DNA of 64,000 nucleotides from Atopsyche davidsoni. Lineage: Eukaryota > Arthropoda > Insecta > Trichoptera > Hydrobiosidae. The DNA lies in the NCBI GenBank assembly GCA_022113835.1, contig JAILWY010000018.1:15043501-15107500 (forward strand), in the 5' to 3' direction. The notes under the pieces are model-generated. The model saw only the letters and a program-made list of their open reading frames with translations. It did not search any database and had not been told where the DNA came from. The translations under genes were made by a program, and so were the position numbers. Positions 51,050 to 61,784 of this stretch are shown here, piece by piece. How positions within the stretch are numbered: the first letter of the stretch is position 1; every line of letters begins with the position of its first letter.

Positions 51050-51220
51050 ATTGAAAATTGATTAAAGAAACTCTTAGAAAAATATATCAACGTGATTTGT
51101 GCGGGATTCGAACCCACATCCCCTCGCTTACATGGCAGGTGCATTACCAACTATGCTAACCAATCACTAGTACTAGACAAGAATTTTTAATAATCATATC
51201 CTATAAATGAAACAATGTTC
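51050..51220 (-). mobile_element. tRNA-derived SINE copy
   Basis: On the minus strand the B box GGTTCGAATCC (51104-51114) is intact, with TTAGCATAGTTGGTAATGC as an A-box region and CATGTAA where an anticodon loop would sit. The anticodon stem does not pair properly and the match to 8215-8365 continues on both sides of the tRNA-like head. It is therefore a SINE, not a tRNA gene. Confidence 0.75.
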
Positions 51221-51715
51221 TTATTATGCCTAATTAAATATTGTGTGACTTGCAATACTAGACTTTTAACACAAAGTACTGAGTGAAGCATTTTTTAAAT
51301 CCAAACTGGATATTAGTCTATTTAATTATGTCAATACACGTACTTGTTAAATTTAATTATACCAATAATTAAAACAACTTAATAAATTAGTTTTTTATCG
51401 GTTTAAATGGAAAAAAAATTAATTGCATTTCAATTGTCCAAAAGTAACGAAGTTTGTTCTTGTATAAGGGTCCAAGCGATCGTTTTACTGATGCAAGAAG
51501 TTAAATGTATTTAAAATTGCCTCACAAATACCATTTGGGCAAGTTATATTTACTCTTGATGAAATCCAAGCTAATGCATACGAAATTAATTCGGATTCGT
51601 TCTTAAAATAGAATAAAAAGCACATTCCTGGACGGTACATTTCCTGAAATGCGATACACGTTTATACTTGATTTAAATTACAATATACGATTAAAGTCTC
51701 TTTTTTAGTTTCTTT
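51221..51715. other. AT-rich DNA, nothing recognised
   Basis: AT-rich spacer. Confidence 0.4.
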
Positions 51716-51915
51716 TCCTATTATCGTAGTGGCTTGCGAGGGTTCCTTGCGTTCGAAGGGCGAGTAGGCTCTGATTTACGGCTACCCCCGGAGCGGGGTC
51801 ATGACCCGTGACCTTGGGACTGCACGCTGGGCTCCACGAAAGGATATTTCTAATTGTGCAACTACTGGAGCGGAGACAAGGTCACAAGGTCGTAGACCTT
51901 TGACTTTTCGAAATT
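51716..51915. promoter_or_regulatory. GC-rich island with clustered nuclear-receptor half-sites
   Basis: GGGTCATGACCC (51796-51807) is a perfect inverted AGGTCA-type pair with no spacer. GTGACCTTGG (51808-51817) is an extended FTZ-F1/ERR-type site read in reverse. CAAGGTCACAAGGTCG (51877-51892) is a direct repeat of AGGTC(A) spaced by 2 with the extended 5' AA, and GACCTTTGAC (51895-51904) is a reversed TCAAAGGTC. At least six half-sites occur within 110 bp. Known families that bind such sites include EcR/USP, E75, HR3, FTZ-F1 and ERR; which one acts here is inference. Confidence 0.5.
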
Positions 51916-52240
51916 TTCAGAGAAATCTGTATGTACAGGAATAAAAGAACACCAATTAATTTGTTAACTTGTTTGTTTTTCGTTGTGTTTTTGAGAAAAT
52001 AATTTCGTTTTTTGTGTCAAATATATCAAAATAATAAATCAAAAGATATTTACGGCAATGCTGCCGTGTACCAAAAACACCCCAATATAATAAATAATTT
52101 TTTTATTTATATTTAATACGCTTTGAGTACCACAAAACGTATGAAAAATTGGTATTATATTCAACACATCGCCGATGGATATGAATATGATATTAATTTT
52201 TGTAAGGTTTTAAAGTATTTTTTTCCATATTTTGGAGTGA
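51916..52240. other. AT-rich DNA, nothing recognised
   Basis: AT-rich spacer. Confidence 0.4.
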
Positions 52241-52700
52241 TAAATACGGCGGTGTAGATATGCATCGCGGACGTACCCACAAATATACAGAGCGACTCGA
52301 GTTCTCGCGTATATTTTACCTCAGGTAAATTCAACAGGTTAAAACGAAAAACCGGCCGTCGCTAATGGTGAACCTGCGTTCGACCTTTTTATCTTAATAT
52401 CATTTTTTATGTGGCAACTCAGCGAAATAATAAGGGTCAGTCGGAGTAACAAATCACTTCCACCGCTGTCAGCGATTCGCTGTTGAGGTCTCGTTATGTA
52501 TAAAAAATATAATATTTAGATGAAGTTTGTCAAAGGTAGGAACTCTCCGAGCGCGAGATGCCGCGAATAATTGTATCGCTTTATAAAGTAGAAATTTATT
52601 TTCTGCAGATCTTTTATTCATGTCTTAAAGCTCCGGTTTTGGAAAGCAAGTTGTGCGTAGTTGAGCAGCGGGAAATTTATTATCTTTACAATTTGTTACA
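52241..52700. promoter_or_regulatory. two adjacent GC-richer islands
   Basis: 52241-52490 includes a TTTACCTCAGGTAAA palindrome (52315-52329), AACCGGCCGTCGC and CCACCGCTGTCAGCGATTCGCTG. 52540-52700 includes CTCCGAGCGCGAGATGCCGCG. The palindrome fits a dimeric factor. Putative regulatory elements. Confidence 0.35.
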
Positions 52701-53500
52701 GGTGTCCGGCAAACTTTTAATTTATTAAAAACTCAAATCATACTAAAGTTTGTTTTTGGCGTGTTCATATATTTGAACGATTTTTACATCCAATTTTTTT
52801 AAGGGAAAAATTAATGATTTATTTCTAAAAAAATTAAAATTTCATGGATTATTAACTGCGCAAAAAAATATAAAAATCTGGATAGTTTGAAAAAATATGA
52901 AATTAAAAAATTGATGATATTAAATAAAATAAGTTATAAAGGTATTGTCAAATTCAGAATCAAGTTTAAAAAATATTTTTTCTCTAGACACTGTCTATGT
53001 AATGAAAATAATCAGTAGTTTTGTAAACTATTTTTTGAAATATTTATAAACTGAAGTACTGTATTGAAAATTCCTTCACATATTCTATTATATTGGTTTT
53101 ATTTATTTGATATTCTATTGAATATCTTTAAACTACTTAGTGAATTTGAACCGATAAGAGTATTTATCTTAAATGAAAAACTAATAAATTAAACAAACTG
53201 AAGTAAACATAATATACGAGGTATATATTTTTATCCACGGTAAAAATAAATATCGTCCCAAGTATTCTTACTCTGAGTATTATTAATAGGTTTTTTGGTG
53301 AAGAATTAATAGAATTTTCGATGAGACAGAACATTAAAAATATAATTTATTTTTGAAGATGTAAAAGACTCTTATTCGCATCCTTCTTTGAAAGAACAAT
53401 CTTGATCATTTTTCGCTTGGATTCTTTACATTCGTTTTTAATATAAAATCTGATATCGAAAATTCTTTCATCAAAAAATATTTTAATAAAAACAATGCTC
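52701..53500. other. AT-rich DNA, nothing recognised
   Basis: AT-rich spacer. If the 53.5 kb exon is real this would be its downstream intron. Confidence 0.4.
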
Positions 53501-53509
53501 AAAACTCAC

Positions 53510-53607
53510 CTCGAGCCCTGGCAAGACCTGTCCTCGGCTTCGGTCGTGGCTTGATCGATTCGTTCTGCATGAAGAATTGACTTGCAGCGTTAAACCCCAA
53601 GGCATCA
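53510..53607 (-). CDS. candidate internal coding exon, 98 nt, unrecognised gene
   Basis: On the minus strand a block open in one frame reads DALGFNAASQFFMQNESIK then PRPKPRTGLARAR. It ends GCTCGAG, followed by a near-perfect donor GTGAGTTTT (intron side 53509-53501). Its 5' edge follows AATTAATGCAG, an acceptor with a weak pyrimidine tract. The exon enters after two codon bases and leaves after one. An ATG within (the M of MQNES) could also make it a first coding exon. An exon at 47891-47800 fits the outgoing phase. The Pro/Arg/Lys-rich tail suggests a disordered or nuclear-localised region, but no family is recognised. Confidence 0.33.
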
Positions 53608-53725
53608 CTGCATTAATTATCGAGGACTTTGAAGGGTAAACTCAGATTAGCATTTAAATAACCGTTGTGTGACCGTGCGTATAGCGTTACACGGATGCGA
53701 ACACATAAACACAATGTAGCAAATA

Positions 53726-53920
53726 ATGGCAATGAAGAAGATTTTCTATTCCACGAAATGCATTCAAGATAAGGCTGGCAACGGAAGATGTAGATATCTC
53801 TTATTTATTGCTGCCATTCTTGTTTTCCTTGTGACGTGTATAAATGTACGGAACAAAAGATTTTTTGTGAAAACGAAAACATATGAGAATCAAGCAGCGG
53901 ATATGATAAAGAAAGAATAA
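53726..53920 (+). CDS. small ORF, 64 codons, single predicted membrane helix
   Basis: A true ATG opens a frame with a basic N-terminus (MAMKKIFYSTK), a short Cys/Gly/Arg segment, one hydrophobic helix (YLLFIAAILVFLVTCINV, residues about 24-41), and a basic-to-polar C-terminus ending in MIKKE. One helix with basic flanks on both sides is the layout of many single-pass membrane micropeptides. An upstream ATG-TAG (53714) precedes it. The surrounding DNA is partly GC-richer (53640-53705). Hydrophobic runs arise easily from T-rich DNA, so chance remains likely. Confidence 0.22.
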   Translation: MAMKKIFYSTKCIQDKAGNGRCRYLLFIAAILVFLVTCINVRNKRFFVKTKTYENQAADMIKKE

Positions 53921-54125
53921 TCAAAGTCATTTGTTGTGGAATATTTATTTACTTTGGCTAAAAGTTGAATTTATTTTGTAATTGAAATCACATGATTTTA
54001 TGCGTAGGTTTCAAAATTGTCTTATAACACATAAATCGTAAAATATATAAATATACAAGTACAAAAAGTTATAATGTCAGGTCATTCAACTGCCTTAAAT
54101 TGTAGCTTTTTATAATACACAAATA
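53921..54125. other. AT-rich DNA, nothing recognised
   Basis: AT-rich spacer. Confidence 0.4.
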
Positions 54126-54390
54126 TATTGAAGTCTTTTATCGTGGCGTGGCGTGCTTAGCAAGTGGTTTCCAAGCGGCGATTTTATGAAATAAATGAAA
54201 ATCTGGATATTGGACGGGAGATTGAGTTGAGGCAGTAATTACTATTACGGTATGATCGATAACAATAAATAACGCCCGAGGAACTTGCAACCTGCAATCA
54301 TGCCCGCGAGAGCTTTATCGGCGGCCCTGCGGTAGCCGAGGAGGCTGACATAGGGCCATTAAGCGCTCTAAAGTGTAACAATAATGTACG
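54126..54390. promoter_or_regulatory. GC-richer island with dense developmental-factor motifs
   Basis: CGTGGCGTGGCGTGC, GATTTTATGAAATAAATG, GCAGTAATTACTATTAC, ATCGATAACAATAAATAACG (overlapping homeodomain, Sox-like AACAAT and Fox-like AATAAATA), CCTGCAATCATGCCCG and GGGCCATTAAGCGC all lie within 265 bp. This is the densest such cluster in the window and the best candidate for an enhancer. Confidence 0.42.
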
Positions 54391-55885
54391 GGTAGTATAT
54401 TTAATACTATATCCAATAAAAAGAAAACATTTTACAATACAGCTTAAATTGTGTACTAGCAATAAAGCCATACATGTCTTAACTGATTAAATTTACTCGT
54501 AGATTTTATTATCTTAATATATATTCAAAACTCGATAGGAATTATTTAAACAAAAATCATTACCTACTCTCCTGTAACCAAGAGATTATTCAATGCCTTG
54601 AATCTGTACGATCAATTTACTAGTAATTTATTTAATAGTTAAACTTGATATTAGACCCAGATTACATTTGTTACTGGTGTTGCACTTAAAACATTGTAAT
54701 GTCGATATTTGTTTTGTTGTATTTATATATTCGAATAGCCAAGTGAAAAATAATACCTTGTCCATTACGGGAAAAAGAATCTCGTTTGCATTAATATCTT
54801 ATTTACCGTATAAGCTTTTTGATAAACGCTTTTGTGGTTATAGAGGTTTTGGTAACGAAACCAAAAGAAATAGCTATAATTGTACTATTTGAATTCAATT
54901 TTGTTGATTGACAGACTCATCACAGATTTATTTTACTTACATTTATCCTGTTAGTATAGATAACAAAATAAATAGCAATCTCGAATTAAAATACGCACGA
55001 GTTTATGTAGTAGAGATTATTTACAAACATTTTTTTTATTGGGTCTTAAAAAACATTTATTTATAATAAATGATTAAATTTATTACTAAGAAGAGTTTCG
55101 AGATTCTGCGAATGTTAACATTGGCACAACATCAATTCCAATTAAAAATACATCCGTGTAAGGTTGTTTTCAATTATGTACTTATATAGTATTAGTTTTC
55201 TTCTTTAAAAGCACTTTACGGGTCTTCAACTCAAACAGTCCTTTACAAGTTCTGAGTAAAGAAGATTTATTCTCACGTTTCTTCATACAATTAATGTAAA
55301 ATAAAGATTAATAGCCTAGAAGTAATCAGAGCGTAAAATAATTTCAACATATTTAAGCAGCTTGGAGCTTAAAAACAAATTAATGTAAATTGTTTAATTT
55401 TACCTTAATTTCATAATATTTTTGTATGAAGATTTAACCTCTACGTAAAATAAATCAGAATTTTTGTTAAGTACTCTAGGTTATGCTTGTATAAAATTTA
55501 ATAAATAATGAAGCACCTAAAATTTACGCCTTCCCTATACACATGTTGATGAAAATTACTTTTTTTAGTAAAAAGAAAAAAGGTTTCAATGGCTAAAAAG
55601 AGATAACCGTAGCAGTGATATCGAGCGAAAGTTGTCCAGTATAGCTACAGACTTTTTTGAATAATGTAGCACAAATTATAAAAAAAGTATAATATTGAAT
55701 AAATCCCTTACGCCGTGTTAATAGCTCTCGCGTAACAAGGATACATTAATCTACCAAAGTACCTCCGTAAATTCAAAATTAATAATAGTTTGCCATACGA
55801 AGTAGTCGCCGCTGACAACTACTAACGTGTCTCTAATCGTTCTTCTTTGTAAATGATTGACAAAATACAAGTATCGTTACTCTGA
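54391..55885. other. AT-rich DNA, nothing recognised
   Basis: AT-rich spacer; the small + strand frame near 54668-54892 has no supporting signal. Confidence 0.45.
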
Positions 55886-56160
55886 AGCGTCTTATGAAGA
55901 TAATTACAGGACACACCCGCAAATGGCAGCAGGTATTTCTTACACCGCCGGTACTACGCAATATGGAGCCAATTACCCGCGTGTGGGTACATACGTGCGT
56001 CGGTATACATTTTTAAAACAATAAATGCTTTGCGTTAATTCCCTCAGCCAGTCTATCAAATTCAAATCAAGTGTTAATCACGCGTCGCCTGGCACGGATA
56101 AAGGCTTGCATATCAACGCTATCGAGCACGCAGGTACAGGACAGCGTGCTTCTACTTTAA
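55886..56160. promoter_or_regulatory. GC-richer island
   Basis: GATAATTACAGG, CACCGCCGGTAC, CCAATTACCCGCG and CACGCGTCGCC. Homeodomain cores next to GC-rich sequence. The + strand is open for 76 codons in the second half without a supported start. Confidence 0.33.
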
Positions 56161-56281
56161 ATACATGCTCATTGAATAAAACACACCTTAGAGAAGAGAA
56201 CAAATATGCAGGTTGTTCAGAATTTCATTGTTTATTTCAAATCAATTATAGATAACAACATTTGTGTTATTAGGAATTAAT

Positions 56282-56395
56282 ATTTATTGGTGATCGGTTT
56301 CGCCAACCTTTCATGTTGGCATAATCAAACTGAGTCAAGTTTCTCAGTTTGATAATGCCAACGTGAAAGGTTGGCGAAATCGGTCACCAATAAAT
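56282..56395 (+). ncRNA. 53-bp near-perfect hairpin, candidate small-RNA precursor
   Basis: The arms 56282-56334 and 56343-56395 are reverse complements at 49 of 53 positions with no gap, around an 8-nt loop. Read as + strand RNA, three of the four differences become G:U pairs and one is A:A; as minus-strand RNA those three would be A:C mismatches. It is longer and more perfect than a usual pre-miRNA. It could be a hairpin-RNA/endo-siRNA source, a young miRNA gene, or a foldback (MITE-like) element. No miRNA I know matches. Confidence 0.5.
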
Positions 56396-57059
56396 AAATA
56401 TTTGTGGAAGAATCACTCAAGTATTTTACTTATTATTTAAAATATTACAAATAAAAGTAACCCACTCAAAAATGTAGTGAAAATATATACGAGAGACTTT
56501 AAACAAACGTGTAACAACATTTGTGATTAATTTAAAATAAGTTTTTTGTAATATATGTGTAAAGTAGAAAAATAAGCACTATAAAAACAACTCAACCATC
56601 TTTCATTTCGCAAGTAAAGATCTTTAAAGAAATATTGTTTCTGAGAATACAGTTGGCACGTGTAAGAACATGCGCCCAAATTTTACTTGCTAATATTTAA
56701 ATTGTATATACATATATATGTATATTTAATATGATAATAAGATGCTTAGACATCTCTATGATTCTATTCTTCCTTTGATAAGCATTCCCTGATGTAATCT
56801 CGTATTATAATTTTGATAAATAACATTATATCGACCTTTGGCGTTAAAAAGCGCGATGTTGTTTTATTAATAGTAAAAGCGTAATATATAAATAATTTTA
56901 ACAGGTTGGTTGTTGAGGATGTTCGTATTTTAGATTAAAAAAAAAAACAATTCAAATGAGGTAATAAAATCATGTCGCACATGGAAAAATAGAGCAGTCT
57001 TGTTGTTTTCGTTTGCAGTTAATTGTTTAAGTCAAAAGAAACTTTTAAATACAGTAGAG
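56396..57059. other. AT-rich DNA, nothing recognised
   Basis: AT-rich spacer. Confidence 0.4.
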
Positions 57060-57300
57060 TGCTTCACGAAGTTTCTAGTGCCCAGTGCTCGGTTGTGAAG
57101 TCCACCGTAAACAGAGGTCTCGGCTGGATTGAAGTCGAGTGTCCATAATGACTTTTGAATCTTATTTACTGTTGGATTAGAAACTAATTCCGTGCGCCTT
57201 TGGTGATCTAATTAGTTGTACCGAGCCTCACAGGGCATTCGTCGCTCCGCCAACTCGGACCCGATTAACAAAATACTAAAAGCAAACGATAGGTTTCTCA
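57060..57300. promoter_or_regulatory. GC-richer island with homeodomain cores
   Basis: AAACTAATTCCG, GATCTAATTAGTTG and CCCGATTAACAAAA lie in 120 bp, with GC-rich flanks (GTCGCTCCGCC). Downstream at 57408-57436 an inverted repeat CTCCAG...CTGGAG encloses TTGATT/AATCAA. Putative enhancer. Confidence 0.38.
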
Positions 57301-57440
57301 TTAAAGGCACGAGTGTAGCCACATATGTGTATAGTTTGTAGATTTTTAAAGTAGTTGAATCTTTTTTCAAGTTTTTTTAATTTTTGGTTGTTCATTTCAG
57401 TCAATGCTCCAGTTGATTCAATCAAAGGCTGGAGTCACAA

Positions 57441-58744
57441 TGCTCATAGAATAAAAAGTATGTATTGATTCCACTTACGATAAAAAAATGCTAATATTTC
57501 GTTGCATGTTGTGAATATTAATAATCGATTATTGATTACATGTAATATAATTATGTAATCCATAATCCAGAAAAGCTATTTTCAAAGCCAAACAAAAATA
57601 GCTAGAATGAAAACTGTACTCGATTCGTATCACAGTACATGTGTGCTATATTCTATTATATTATACATTAAAATACAAAATGAGCAATTTCTTTCGCAGT
57701 GATTTTCTTCCATATCAATGGCCCTCTTCTTTGGAATAACAGAAATTGGTTTAAAAGCCACTGTGAATAAAAAAAATGCGATTGTATAAGAAACATATCT
57801 TTTTAATAATAGTCTTTTTATGAATAAAAATCCTGAATGTAAAGTTATTACTTTCTGATTTTATTAAATTAACTCAAAAAGCGTTTCATGTTGACTGAAT
57901 TTTACTACATAAAAGAGCACCGCAACGCTTCGAGAAATTCGCTCAGTTCAGTCGCTAACGGGATTCATTCCCGGGAAAAGATGAAAAATATTTTAATATG
58001 TATTACGGTTAAATGATGTCAAGCCAATGTTACTCTATTTTAATGTGTTTTTTTTATTTTCTTGAAACATTAAAAAGCTGAATTTAATCATTTTAATATT
58101 TATAAAACACACGCTCTCGTAGTTTATATCGACTTATATGATGATTAATATTTATTACATAGCGTCGATTTAAAGATTGAAAACAATTTTCAACGTAAAA
58201 AAAGATCATTCTTTTGTATAAAAAATCAAAATAGCTCGGTTGAGATAGTATAATATTTTTATAAGTAAAGAAACATAATCCTGTTAATTCAGATACCTGA
58301 AAATTATGCAATTATGATTTTCAATGATATATGAATTTAACTTTCAACGATACGACGTTTTTCAAATTTAAAGACAAAGTGGTTTAGGACGTTTATGAAT
58401 ACAAAAAAATCTGGGAAATTCTTAATACAACTTAATGTTAACTTGATGCTAACTTTGAGCTCTTCTGTCCTATTATTAATGAGATTATTGGTTATCAATA
58501 GGTAAGCTGTGTAATAAAAGTAGCTATAAAAATATTTAAATAAATAAAAAATAATTTTACCCCATTTTAAAAATAAGTTATTATTTTGATAAAACATTGA
58601 CGCTATGTTGTTACAAAAATATTAATCACAAATAACGATGTAATGTCCTTTCAGCATTTAAATAATTACACTTAGATTGGTTTTGTTTCAAAACTGATAA
58701 TAGATTTATTTTCTAGCGAAACAAGATTTATGTTTAAAATTGCT
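57441..58744. other. AT-rich DNA, nothing recognised
   Basis: AT-rich. Minus-strand frames at 58093-58311 and 58337-58597 are Phe/Ile/Asn-rich chance readings. Confidence 0.45.
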
Positions 58745-58915
58745 ACTATCGTATCGTATCGTATTATATTTCCAGAGAGGATGGAATGAATATGAGTCCA
58801 CAGGCAAGCCAGAGATACAACATCAGAATGGCCGTCAGCTGTGGGCGGCTCTGCTTGTTATATCTTCATCCAGTAGTCGAGGCGTCTAGGCCGGATATAG
58901 CTTACAACCTGTTAT
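58745..58915. promoter_or_regulatory. GC-richer island with short pentanucleotide repeat
   Basis: ATCGT-type units repeat three to four times at about 58747-58765, then GGCCGTCAGCTGTGGGCGGC (CAGCTG E-box) and GTCGAGGCGTCTAGGCCGG. Putative regulatory element. Confidence 0.3.
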
Positions 58916-60012
58916 TAATTATAGTATTTACTACCAATGAATGGATAACGTTTACATAAAGCGATCTACTAAATTGATGATCTAACATGCAATCATCGTG
59001 TACGCCGAACATATATCACTAATTTATACAGGAAGAAATAGACAAATCCAAATTACTATCCTTATCAGATTCTCCGACTAGTACTGTTCAAATAATCGAT
59101 AGCATCACTATCGTTTTTATATTGGTAAAAAATAGATGTAAGATATACTCTTAAATATATATACAGATTATTTACAACTTAATACATCCTGTCTTTGTTA
59201 AATGAATAAAATTTTACTCTTATTCCATTCGCATTTGCATACAGTAACATTATAACATTACAAGCACTACTACAGGGTTACATAAAATAAATAATTTTAT
59301 AAAAAAGCTTATATTAAACAATAAACTTTTATTACGTACTTTTGGCGAAAAGGGTTCACATCCTCAATAGCTATCTTTTTTATATGACTCGGAGTATAAT
59401 ACTTTATCGACGTTCTTAAAGTGTCATTTACTAGTTTTCTCAAATGATTATTACTTCACTCGGTAATATCAAATTATACAATGTTTAAAATATTGTTTAA
59501 TGTTTTAATTATAATAATTTATAAATATTAAATGTTTACAAAAAGGTGGGCGACTGAAGTTTGACTACATTTTTCCACAATCAACCACTTAATTGTTTGA
59601 GAGAAATTTAGATAACTTATAAGATTTTTTTGAATTGACTAGATTTCTTAGTTGTATATTCATAAATTTTTATATTGAGAAGTTTTGGAAATGGATTAAA
59701 TATTGACTCAGCTAAAATTTCATACTCAGTTAAATAAATAGTTTATTGATTCAAGTGCACATACAGTGCAAGATACATCAATATAAGTAAGATCACTTAG
59801 GCAATAGATTTATTAATATAAAATTGATATACAATATAATTGAAAAAAAGTCTTTTTTTACATGTATTTTGTAGTAACATGAATAAGCACTAAATTGAGT
59901 TATAGTAAATAAGGTGTCTTTGAACTTAGTGACATGTGACCATAATTTAATATAAAAGGATGAGATCCTCTTTTGTCCACAAAAATCTAGACTCTGTATA
60001 CATTTACTTTTG
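58916..60012. other. AT-rich DNA, nothing recognised
   Basis: AT-rich spacer. Confidence 0.45.
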
Positions 60013-60039
60013 TATATATATATATATATATATATATAA
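60013..60039. repeat. (TA)n microsatellite
   Basis: About 26 bp of TA repeats. Confidence 0.9.
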
Positions 60040-60431
60040 TAATATTTCATATGTCACGCAGCTAGATCTCTTTAGGTCTACAAAAATAGAATATAAAACT
60101 AACAATTTTTGCTAACGCTAGGTTTTCGTATAGCAGTTTTTTGTCTTTAGTTAATATCATATATACATGTATTGGATTTTATAAAAGTAGCCAGAAAAGT
60201 TATGGAAGAACAAACTGATACGTTTAAAGAATGTTTCGGCACTCGTTAACATTAATAAATATCAATATGCTATCAATAATAACTGCAGCAGTATGCTAGA
60301 AATTTATTTCAATAACCAGAAAAGTATAGGTTCTTTATTTTTATTCAATTTTAATATTTGTTTTTAAGTTCTTCGTAACTGTAGGTTTAGTTTTTTTTTT
60401 ATTATTAAACGGAGTCTCATGAGAACTTGTC

Positions 60432-60743
60432 TCATGTTTTTGAAATGAACTGTATTTCATTGTTTGCTCTTTCAGCAAGTGTCTTCCAATTTTGCAAAGT
60501 ATAGCAGGTGTTTACTATCATCGATTTTTTTATGACACCGGAACCTTTCCTAAATGCACTAGTAAGAAATTTCATATATTTACTCATAGCAGGGGAGAAG
60601 TCTACTATCTCCAAATTGAAGCTGGTAAATAATGCTTTTTCAAACAAATAACTCGAATTAAATGTAAAAAAACAATAGATCACTTGAGTGAGTTTAAAAA
60701 AATCTTTCACTAGAGCGAAAGTGGTAAATCTTTCAGCACCCAC
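60432..60743 (-). other. 103-codon minus-strand open frame, coding status unclear
   Basis: The longest frame in ordinary-composition DNA with mixed amino-acid content: it begins near VGAERFTTFALVKDFFKL and ends near NWKTLAERANNEIQFISKT. It lacks an ATG at the head (GTG there), but ATGs occur inside (MSKYMKF, MIVNTCY). No domain is recognised and no splice sites stand out. Frames of this length are expected a few times by chance in 64 kb of this composition. It is listed because its composition is less biased than the other chance frames. Confidence 0.17.
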
Positions 60744-60964
60744 ATGAACTTTTACAAAACAGATGGAGTAAATAAGCTAACCCATACGCTGATCGATAAA
60801 TTAATAAATATTACGAATATTAATATTATGATTATGCTATAAAAAATCTGGTGTTTGTTTTTTTTTTAAATGTTTTTTAACATTATATGCAATATTTCCA
60901 TGCACCAATAATAAAATATCGTCTAGTCGTGATAGGAACTGTGCCTGAAATCTGATAGTGATTT
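60744..60964. other. AT-rich DNA, nothing recognised
   Basis: AT-rich spacer. Confidence 0.4.
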
Positions 60965-61075
60965 TTTAACGAGACAGGCTAACAATGGACCCGCCCGGGG
61001 CTCGCGTCCGCCGCCGAGGGTCGTGTGAACCGCGGCTGCAAGGGAAACCGACTCGTCTAAACTATATCTAGCTCA
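60965..61075 (+). promoter_or_regulatory. GC-rich island with Sox-like site and 28-codon ORF
   Basis: AACAATGG (Sox consensus) at 60981-60988 also forms an ATG in good context. The frame reads MDPPGARVRRRGSCEPRLQG and stops at 61069-61071. The DNA is CpG-rich (CTCGCGTCCGCCGCCGAGG). Either a short ORF or, more likely, a regulatory island. Confidence 0.28.
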
Positions 61076-61784
61076 CGAGCGTATCTAAATGATTAGAAAC
61101 TGTATTATTTATGCTAACTTATTTTTGCATATTTATTTAAAAACTCCGCTTAAACGCAAAATATATCTCACCGTTCACTTGCGGTTTAAAAAAGATAAAT
61201 AAGTTTTAATAACAAAGTTATCCAATTTAACTTCTTTTCTTATAATTTAGTTATGCAGTTTTTAAAATTTTTATAATGATTGTAAATTTGGGTACGATTT
61301 CAAATACAATTTAATATATGAAATATCTTATTATAATAAATATGTGTTATTTTACAACTTGTTAGACGTATTTGAAAGCCTTTTGACTTTTTATTGGTCC
61401 ATTGATATATTTTTTAATAATAATCTACAAAATGTACTCATTAATGCATGTTCTTCGATAAATTGAAAAAGTCGTCTCACATTGCGATCTTCCAATCGTC
61501 GTAAATTAAACTCATGTAAAACGAACTTTTATTGTGTAGTTATATATCTGTCAAGAGATAGTATATATAAAAAGTCAAACTTGATTTGAGATTTCCGAAG
61601 AAACGAGTGGTCAACTATTTTGTCTAACAAATCTTGTTGGCGATCATATGTAATATATTTTTAAATAAAGCAAAAGCTTAGTTAGACAAAACTATTGTGA
61701 ACTGGGTGACTTATTATTCCTCTGACAAGTTTTTGAGCACTCTGGGTATCTCGATAGCTTCCTTGTTAATAGTTCGTAGCATAA
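61076..61784. other. AT-rich DNA, nothing recognised
   Basis: AT-rich spacer. Confidence 0.4.

Noticed and set aside
51095..51172. A tRNA gene (Thr-like TGT loop) on the minus strand
   Set aside because: The anticodon stem does not pair, and similarity to the copy at 8.2 kb extends beyond the tRNA-like part on both sides. It is a SINE head.
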